From contig JAUXGM010000062.1 in the NCBI GenBank assembly GCA_030622125.1, positions 1 to 12,429 of the forward strand: a stretch of 12,429 nucleotides of DNA. Reading direction: 5' to 3'. The notes beneath the pieces were generated by a model. That model searched no databases. It was not told the origin of the DNA and saw nothing but the letters and a program-made list of their open reading frames with translations. The position numbers were made by a program, and so were the translations under genes. This DNA comes from a bacterium. Lineage in GTDB: Bacteria; AUK180. Shown in pieces: positions 7,715 to 12,429 of this stretch (position 1 is the first letter of the stretch; each line of letters begins with the position of its first letter).

Positions 7715-10559
7715 AACCTTCTCCTATCATTTCACTGCTCTTCATATATGATACCAAAATTTGGAAAATTTTAAAACTTATTTCCGGATTTTGAATAACA
7801 AAGGTTCTGAAAATGGACTTTGGTATTTCAAGTGTAACAAGGTCACTTAATGCTCTCACGGAAGCAAGATGTTCTTTATCCGAAATAAGTGAGAGCTCTC
7901 CGAACCAATCACCACAGGTTATCATTTTTATCGGCGAATTTAATGGTCCTACTCGTTTATATATTTCAGCTTTTCCCTTTTGAATAATATAGAGTCGGTC
8001 GCCTATTTCATCTTTTCTTATAATGATATCATCTCTTTTATACTTTTTTGTGACAGCCATTAAGGCTAATCCTTCAAGTTTTTCAAGATCAATTTCATTA
8101 AATATTTCAACTTTTCTCAGCAGCATAAGTTTTTCCATTAATATATCCATTTTTTTGCTCTCCTTTAAAATCAAATTTTTACTTTCAATAAGATCTATCT
8201 TTTTTTCTTTATAATAATTTATGTAATAGGTGTCAATTGGTGAAAAAAGAACTTTAAAATCGGGGGACAAATATTTAATCTTTTTTTTGTCATAGACCAT
8301 AGAAACGATCTTATATGCTTCTTTCATCACTCGTTTATATTTTCCCTTCATTTTTTGTATCTTTTCCTCAAGGTAGAGAAACATTTCGGAAACAACATAT
8401 TCTTTCTGGATACGAGATTCAAGCAGTATCTTTTTGTCCGCTGACTCCATAAAGAAAGAGACCGCCGTGATGAGAAGATCAAGGCTTCTCTCCTCAATAT
8501 AGTTACTAAAATTATTCATATACTCGATATTTTTATTTGTTTGACAGATCGCAAGAAATAATTTTATATGTTCAATTTCTTGAAGGATCACATTCTTCTT
8601 TATATCATTTCCAATATCTACCGACAATCCGTTTTTTATTTGTATTTGAATTATTCTGTATATCTCTTCGCTGTTCAGCTTTTCCCATACGGACTCAAAA
8701 TATGAAAATAACTCGGTAAGATTAAATGTCCTGACAAGTATAAAAAGTTCCTCAAAATCGGATCTTTTGAATTCTACACTCTGAAGATTTTTTACAATCT
8801 TCTTTATTTTATAAGGAGTTTTTTTAAGCACTCTAATGAGATGCGCAGAGTTTTTTATATCTATTTTTTCATTATCAACGGTATAATAAAGTTCTTTTGA
8901 ATACCTTAACGGTAGTGAACGGTAGAATTTTTTTATGTTCTTATATCTTTTTTTCAACCCTGTTTGCAATTTTTTATTTTTGATCAGTCCCTTTATTGTT
9001 TCTTCTTTTAATTTTTCCGATCCGTTTTGTGTGGAATTTACGATCGTATTGTAACCGTAGTATTTAGTTAAGTAGTTTGCTATGATGCTTGGATGGAGAT
9101 CTCCGTATTTAGCAACTATTTTTTCTAAAAATTCCTTTTCTATCTTCTTTTCTATCTTTGCAAGGAAATATAATGAAAACTCACTGTCAATTATTTTATT
9201 ATCATCCAACATTTTTTTGAGTTCCGCATCACTTAGATCCTTCTTATCAAACTTTGGTATTTTAGGTTTAAGCAATGCACTTTCCGTTTTGATCTTTTTA
9301 TAAAACGCATTAAAATATTCCTTCTTCAACAAAAGGGAGACCAGAAGATACAAAATAGAAAGCATTAAAATTGAGATAAATATAAATTGAGGATCAAACC
9401 GTTTGGCGTAAATAAGGATACTTCCGGTAAGGATCATTGCAAATGGTTTTATCGTTCCCTCTACCGAAGATATTACTCTGCCCTTATAAAGTAACGGTAT
9501 CGGATTATAACCGAATTGAATTGCAGGATCCTCAAACATTTTTTTAAATATCTCAGCGGTAAGTTTCATAATAAAGGAGGCATAAAAACCGGCAAAATAG
9601 ACAAGAAAGAATGCATTTATTGCGAGAATTATCGGATATATATTGAAAATATTTATTGTTCCGATAAACGGTATTAATCGTGAAAAAAGATAGTTTTGAA
9701 AGATTGAAAGTCCGGTATTTGCTATACCTCTGAACATCCCTAAAAAACCGGACAGATCTTGTTCGGTAAGAGCGTTTTGTGTCAATTTTAATTTAAATTG
9801 ATAATCGATCAAAGTCCCGAGTATAAAGGAGATGAACATCATTATTAAAAATATCCTTAGATATTTCGATTTAACGGATGCAATCTTAAAAAGATCCTTT
9901 TTTTCCTCCCTTGATGTATATTTAGAGAAATAATTATGTTTAAATATTCCTTTAATTCCTCTTTTAGGTATCCTTACGACATGGTAAAGTGCCATAAAAT
10001 TAAAAACAGCGGCGAACAACAGATAATCCTTAATATTTATTATGATATACTTAGAGAGAATTGCTATTGTAAAAGCACTTATAGCACTTGCAGCACTTGC
10101 TCCTGCAAGAATATACGGTATTGCCTTTTTCCTTTCGCGAGAATTCATTGTTTCGTTCAAACTTGTAAAAAATAAAATTGTAAAAAAAGATAAGTAGACC
10201 TCAATAAAGAGATATGCAAAGAACTGCCAACCCTTATTATCTCCAAAAAACCTAAGAAATATATAGATTATAGAAGCAAAAACAAGGTAACCGGACATAG
10301 TTTTTTTCTTATTTATATAAGGGGAAATGATAGAAAATATAACGGATAAAATGATGATCAAAAATGGAAATAGCATATATGCCAACGGCAGAAATTCAGG
10401 ACCGATTCTTTTCAGAAAGATTGCATCTATTGCATTTTGGGCAAAAGTAAAACTTACAATTGCGAATTTAAATGTTGCCTTATATTTTCCTGCATAGATA
10501 AGCGTTGATTCCTTAAATCCGAATAATTTTGAATAAATTTTGGTCAAACTAAATTTCAT
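7701..10559 (-). CDS. Nucleotide-transporter-like (Npt/TlcC-type) membrane protein fused to a cyclic-nucleotide-binding-like domain
   Basis: This 952-residue protein has three parts. Residues 1-415 hold about 11-12 hydrophobic helices, beginning near 31-48 and 57-79. 'IDAIFLKRIGPEFLPLAYML' and, later, 'SVEGTIKPFAMILTGS' resemble bacterial ADP/ATP-carrier (Npt1/Npt2) relatives. Residues about 416-810 are soluble, very Lys-rich and helical, in the place where related proteins carry HEAT-like repeats. Residues about 815-940 form a cyclic-nucleotide-binding beta-roll: 'GDRLYIIQKGKAEIYKR', then 'WFGELSLIS' at 885-893. The phosphate-binding cassette keeps G887 and E888, but H897 stands where the ligand-binding Arg is expected. 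Location is the inner membrane. Transported substrate is unknown, and true ATP/ADP exchange is not established. No clear Shine-Dalgarno precedes the ATG, which overlaps the ribF stop region by 11 bases, so translation probably depends on coupling. Confidence 0.82.
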   Translation of the reverse strand: MKFSLTKIYSKLFGFKESTLIYAGKYKATFKFAIVSFTFAQNAIDAIFLKRIGPEFLPLAYMLFPFLIIILSVIFSIISPYINKKKTMSGYLVFASIIYIFLRFFGDNKGWQFFAYLFIEVYLSFFTILFFTSLNETMNSRERKKAIPYILAGASAASAISAFTIAILSKYIIINIKDYLLFAAVFNFMALYHVVRIPKRGIKGIFKHNYFSKYTSREEKKDLFKIASVKSKYLRIFLIMMFISFILGTLIDYQFKLKLTQNALTEQDLSGFLGMFRGIANTGLSIFQNYLFSRLIPFIGTINIFNIYPIILAINAFFLVYFAGFYASFIMKLTAEIFKKMFEDPAIQFGYNPIPLLYKGRVISSVEGTIKPFAMILTGSILIYAKRFDPQFIFISILMLSILYLLVSLLLKKEYFNAFYKKIKTESALLKPKIPKFDKKDLSDAELKKMLDDNKIIDSEFSLYFLAKIEKKIEKEFLEKIVAKYGDLHPSIIANYLTKYYGYNTIVNSTQNGSEKLKEETIKGLIKNKKLQTGLKKRYKNIKKFYRSLPLRYSKELYYTVDNEKIDIKNSAHLIRVLKKTPYKIKKIVKNLQSVEFKRSDFEELFILVRTFNLTELFSYFESVWEKLNSEEIYRIIQIQIKNGLSVDIGNDIKKNVILQEIEHIKLFLAICQTNKNIEYMNNFSNYIEERSLDLLITAVSFFMESADKKILLESRIQKEYVVSEMFLYLEEKIQKMKGKYKRVMKEAYKIVSMVYDKKKIKYLSPDFKVLFSPIDTYYINYYKEKKIDLIESKNLILKESKKMDILMEKLMLLRKVEIFNEIDLEKLEGLALMAVTKKYKRDDIIIRKDEIGDRLYIIQKGKAEIYKRVGPLNSPIKMITCGDWFGELSLISDKEHLASVRALSDLVTLEIPKSIFRTFVIQNPEISFKIFQILVSYMKSSEMIGEGYEIR

Positions 10560-11454
10560 TTTTTGCTTTTTTAAGATCCTGAACGATTAGTTTTTTTAGT
10601 TTTTTCAGATTATCAATTTTCTTTACCGGACGTATATATTTTTCTATATGTAATGATAATGATCTCCCATAGATATTCAGATCGAAATTCTCGATCCAAA
10701 CTTCAACCACCTCACTTTCATCAAGTCTGAGCATCGGAGTTCCTATAAAGATCATTGCAAAATATTTTTTTTCATTAAAATAAACACTGCCGCTGTAAAC
10801 ACCACTCTGTGGCAGAATCTTTCCTTGAACATTAAGATTTGCAGTAGGGAAGCCTATTTTTTTGCCGATTGATTTTCCGTACATAACGATACCGCTTATT
10901 ATATAATCTCTTCCAAGATAATCCTCTGCTTCTTTAAAGAAGCGATCATGGATGCAATTTCTTATCAAGGTAGAGGAAACAATCGTTCCTTTTATTTTTA
11001 AAAGCGGAATAATGTCAACATTTATATTTAAAGTGTTAAGTTTTTCTTGTAAAAATTTGGCATTACCCTTACCGTTTTTCCCGAATTTAAAATTTTCACC
11101 GACAACAACTCTTTTTATATTAGTTAAATTCAAAAAATAATCAACAAATTGCTCCGGATCTTGGCGGGAAAATTCAGATGTAAATTCTGTAAAAAAAATG
11201 GTATGGACACCCGATTTCTCAAATATCTTTATCTTTTCATCAATTGTTGTAAGTGAAAAATTATCACCCCTTGCCCTTAATACCGACTCGGGATGAGGGT
11301 AAAAAGTAATAACTCCCAATTTTTCCGTTTTCGGTTTTAATTCGTATGCTTTTTCCAATAATTTTAAATGACCAAGATGCAATCCGTCAAAGTTTCCGAT
11401 AACTATTGTATGTTCATCGGAATCATAAGAATCTAATCCCCAATATATATTCAT
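10549..11454 (-). CDS. ribF: Bifunctional riboflavin kinase/FMN adenylyltransferase (FAD synthetase)
   Basis: This 301-residue RibF makes FMN from riboflavin and then FAD from FMN and ATP. The N-terminal adenylyltransferase domain shows '[10 protein letters not shown]' at 20-29, 'FYPHPESV' at 51-58, the '[16 protein letters not shown]' loop and 'STLIR', as in other RibF proteins. The C-terminal kinase domain begins near 185 and has 'GFPTAN' at 201-206 and a probable catalytic Glu at 251. Two kinase signatures diverge: the usual G-x-(R/N)-P-T-F stretch reads 'GTPMLRL', and the usual E-x-H after it is E-V-W (W253). The kinase half is therefore somewhat unusual but probably functional. The ATG overlaps the Nudix stop codon by 4 bases (ATGA). 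Only a weak GGA lies immediately before the start, so coupling to the Nudix gene is likely. Confidence 0.93.
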   Translation of the reverse strand: MNIYWGLDSYDSDEHTIVIGNFDGLHLGHLKLLEKAYELKPKTEKLGVITFYPHPESVLRARGDNFSLTTIDEKIKIFEKSGVHTIFFTEFTSEFSRQDPEQFVDYFLNLTNIKRVVVGENFKFGKNGKGNAKFLQEKLNTLNINVDIIPLLKIKGTIVSSTLIRNCIHDRFFKEAEDYLGRDYIISGIVMYGKSIGKKIGFPTANLNVQGKILPQSGVYSGSVYFNEKKYFAMIFIGTPMLRLDESEVVEVWIENFDLNIYGRSLSLHIEKYIRPVKKIDNLKKLKKLIVQDLKKAKNEI

Positions 11455-11879
11455 TCCAATTTCTTTTTTATCCCTGTTTTTTTGTATCTAAAATAATCGG
11501 AAATTATTTTTCTATGATCAAAAACAATGGGATCCGGCAGATTATCTTCATCAATTGAAATGATCTCTTTTGCATCATCTGCTGCTTTTGGTCTGCCCGA
11601 TCTTATTTTTGCTATAAAAACAGTTGAGATCGTATGCTGTCTCGGATCTCTTTTTGGCTCCGAATAGGTGAAGAATTGTTCCACAAGTTCAACTTTTAAC
11701 GAAGTTTCTTCCTTTGCTTCCCTAATTGCTGCATTTTTAAGTGATTCTCCATAGTCAACAAAACCCCCGGGGATCGCCCAACCATAAGGTGGATTTTTTC
11801 TTTTGATCAGTAAAATTTTATTGTCACCTGTTTCAATGATAATATCAACCGTCGGAACAGGGTTTCTATAATCAGTCAA
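11451..11879 (-). CDS. Nudix hydrolase, ADP-ribose pyrophosphatase-like
   Basis: This is a 142-residue Nudix hydrolase from the preferred TTG start. The Nudix box spans residues 39-61: 'GFVDYGE' (G39, E45), then 'REAKEETSL' (R53, E57, E58). Ser60 replaces the usual Gly near the end of the box, while the metal-binding glutamates are intact. '[10 protein letters not shown]' after the box resembles the 'RDPR' region of ADP-ribose pyrophosphatases, so a nucleoside-diphosphate-linked substrate is likely. Start choice: GGAG at 11886-11889 sits six bases before a TTG at 11879, the best ribosome binding site available. An alternative TTG at 11891 has no such site and would add four residues. With the 11879 start, the gene overlaps the PUR gene by 8 bases. 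The pairing with ribF suggests a role in flavin or nucleotide-cofactor turnover, by inference only. Confidence 0.88.
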   Translation of the reverse strand: MTDYRNPVPTVDIIIETGDNKILLIKRKNPPYGWAIPGGFVDYGESLKNAAIREAKEETSLKVELVEQFFTYSEPKRDPRQHTISTVFIAKIRSGRPKAADDAKEIISIDEDNLPDPIVFDHRKIISDYFRYKKTGIKKKLE

Positions 11880-12075
11880 TATTTTCTCCAATTTCTTTAA
11901 ATATACTTATAATATCATTTATCCCCGAAGCTGGAATAAATATCCGACTTTTCCGATTTACATGTTTTTCGGTGATCCTTAAAAATTTCCCTCTATCGTT
12001 TTGTTTAAGGTCAAAATAAAACTTTTTGCTTTCAATTACAACTTCTTTTGATAAGATTGTTTCATTCCTGTCCAT
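11872..12075 (-). CDS. PUR-domain (PUR-alpha-like) nucleic-acid-binding protein
   Basis: This is a 67-residue protein with one PUR repeat (four beta strands and a helix), a fold that binds single-stranded DNA or RNA. Visible parts are the '[13 protein letters not shown]' strand at 11-23, the diagnostic '[11 protein letters not shown]' turn and strand at 26-36, 'RKSRIFIP' at 41-48, and a C-terminal helix from about 51. Similar short proteins are found in spirochaetes (Borrelia BpuR) and Bacteroidetes. As in those, two chains probably dimerise to form the full binding unit. The ATG at 12075 is chosen because AGGAG lies six bases upstream. An in-frame ATG at 12108 falls at the predicted transcription start and has no ribosome binding site. 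It is the first gene of the operon, behind the promoter at 12116-12143. A regulatory or RNA-binding role is likely. Confidence 0.8.
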   Translation of the reverse strand: MDRNETILSKEVVIESKKFYFDLKQNDRGKFLRITEKHVNRKSRIFIPASGINDIISIFKEIGENID

Positions 12076-12080
12076 AGAAC

Positions 12081-12086
12081 GCTCCT
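12081..12086 (-). promoter_or_regulatory. Ribosome binding site of the PUR gene
   Basis: On the - strand this reads AGGAGC, ending five bases before the ATG at 12075. It fixes the start there rather than at the ATG at 12108. Confidence 0.75.
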
Positions 12087-12108
12087 GTTTTGTGTAATAT
12101 GACTGCAC

Positions 12109-12125
12109 ACCTTATATTATAAGGT
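12109..12125. promoter_or_regulatory. Perfect palindrome over the -10 box, putative operator
   Basis: The + strand reads ACCTTATATTATAAGGT: 8-base arms around one central base, with no mismatch. It covers the whole -10 hexamer and reaches the expected transcription start. A dimeric repressor bound here would block RNA polymerase. The binding protein is not identified, and part of the symmetry comes from the TATAAT box itself. Confidence 0.6.
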
Positions 12126-12143
12126 ATTTTCTAAATATGTCAA
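12116..12143 (-). promoter_or_regulatory. Sigma70-type promoter of the eight-gene operon
   Basis: On the - strand, TTGACA (12143-12138) and TATAAT (12121-12116) match both consensus hexamers fully and are separated by 16 bases. Transcription would begin near 12109, giving a leader of about 34 bases before the PUR ATG. No other comparable promoter was seen between the overlapping genes downstream. Confidence 0.85.
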
Positions 12144-12200
12144 GAAAAGATCGGTTTTTTTTGCAAAATAAGACTTTTTAACCATGGAGTTTACCCCGTA

Positions 12201-12218
12201 TCCCGATTTTCATCGGGA
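12201..12218. repeat. Short perfect hairpin
   Basis: TCCCGAT and ATCGGGA pair perfectly around a TTTC loop. Just after it, ACAGG (12218-12222) can pair with CCTGT (12241-12245), which runs into six T's. On the + strand this looks like a weak rho-independent terminator, but no + strand gene is known to end here, so I record it as repeat structure. Confidence 0.55.
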
Positions 12219-12256
12219 CAGGCTTTGTTTCGGAGTCACTCCTGTTTTTTCTTGTC

Positions 12257-12277
12257 ATTCCTGACCCGATCAGGAAT
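12257..12277. repeat. Perfect inverted repeat, REP-like intergenic element
   Basis: ATTCCTGA and TCAGGAAT are perfect 8-base arms around CCCGA. The surroundings (TGTCATTCC before, GGAATCCATC after) resemble the GTCATTCC...GGAATCC palindromes scattered between genes in many bacterial genomes. A copy number cannot be obtained from one window. Confidence 0.6.
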
Positions 12278-12321
12278 CCATCTTTATTTATTGTCTTTCT
12301 AAAGTAAAAACGGGGACGGTG

Positions 12322-12339
12322 GTTGCAAAAGTTGCAAAA
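12322..12339. repeat. Tandem 9-base direct repeat
   Basis: GTTGCAAAA occurs twice back to back, without mismatch. There is no sign of a longer array. Confidence 0.6.
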
Positions 12340-12343
12340 TTAT

Positions 12344-12378
12344 TTTAATAAATGACGAACATGTCATAAATTATTAAA
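12344..12378. repeat. Imperfect inverted repeat
   Basis: TTTAATAA plus ATGAC on the left pair with GTCAT plus TTATTAAA on the right. The loop is GAACAT, and a three-base AAA bulge interrupts the right arm. It is AT-rich, so chance formation is possible. Confidence 0.4.
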
Positions 12379-12383
12379 AAACA

Positions 12384-12413
12384 TAGTCAAACAGTCAAAC
12401 GACTATTTGACTG
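12384..12413. repeat. Tandem 8-mers with two alternative hairpins
   Basis: AGTCAAAC is repeated in tandem at 12385-12392 and 12393-12400. CAGTCAAA (12392-12399) pairs perfectly with TTTGACTG (12406-12413) around CGACTA. TAGTC (12384-12388) can instead pair with GACTA (12401-12405), the loop of the first hairpin. The two folds exclude each other. Confidence 0.6.
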
Positions 12414-12429
12414 AAAATACCGTCTTCAA

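Larger units (their letters stand above)
12144..12429. other. Gene-free stretch at the window edge, rich in short palindromes
   Basis: No convincing reading frame is visible on either strand. The first half, to about 12285, is visibly richer in G and C than the surrounding genes and carries hairpins. The second half is AT-rich, with direct and inverted repeats. The gene upstream of this region lies beyond the window. Confidence 0.6.

Noticed and set aside
8023-9303. Several short + strand frames
   Set aside because: They are antisense shadows of the transporter fusion gene, with compositions that mirror its Lys/Ile-rich codons.
12076-12108. An upstream ATG at 12108 for the PUR gene
   Set aside because: It coincides with the predicted transcription start and has no ribosome binding site; the ATG at 12075 has AGGAG at ideal spacing.
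12384-12413. CRISPR-like tandem repeats
   Set aside because: Repeats are 8-mers with no spacers and only two copies.

Overview
The window is AT-rich with tightly packed genes. It most likely comes from an uncultured or poorly studied bacterium of the FCB superphylum or a neighbouring candidate phylum, for example a Cloacimonadota-like lineage. Three features point that way: a secreted protein ending in a type IX secretion (Por)-type sorting domain, a DUF3160 protein, and a small bacterial PUR-domain nucleic-acid-binding protein. This placement is inference from gene content; no rRNA or marker phylogeny is available here.

Left part, + strand (1-3741). The window opens inside a secreted or surface protein (1-681) whose frame is already open at base 1. 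It is followed after 11 bases by a signal-peptide DUF3160 protein (693-2648). That gene overlaps by 4 bases (ATGA) a class II aldolase/adducin-family enzyme (2645-3202) with a complete zinc-site residue set. After a 146-base spacer comes an unrecognised 130-residue protein (3349-3741). Its stop codon overlaps tail-to-tail with the end of the opposing operon.

Right part, - strand (12075 down to 3734). Eight genes run as one unit in which all seven junctions overlap. In transcription order they are: PUR-domain protein, Nudix hydrolase, RibF (FMN/FAD synthesis), a 952-residue fusion of a nucleotide-transporter-like membrane domain with a cyclic-nucleotide-binding-like domain, histidine ammonia-lyase, a kinase of the aminoglycoside phosphotransferase fold (COG3178/AmgK-like), a CCA-adding-enzyme-like nucleotidyltransferase with an HD domain, and a small membrane protein with a TPR-like tail. 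A consensus sigma70-type promoter (TTGACA, 16 bases, TATAAT) stands in front of the first gene. A perfect 17-base palindrome covers its -10 box, which suggests a repressor-controlled operon. Nucleotide and cofactor handling recurs (Nudix, RibF, nucleotide-transporter-like protein, nucleotidyltransferase), but the set is not a known pathway.

Right edge (12144-12429). No gene is visible. The stretch holds a series of short perfect palindromes, including a GTCATTCCTGA...TCAGGAATC element that looks like a dispersed intergenic repeat, and near the edge tandem 8-mers that can fold into two mutually exclusive hairpins.

I see no defence system, CRISPR array, insertion sequence, tRNA or rRNA. The most interesting items are the promoter/palindrome in front of the PUR-led operon, the transporter fusion whose cyclic-nucleotide pocket lacks its key arginine, and the nucleotidyltransferase that lacks the Arg-Asp of its signature motif.
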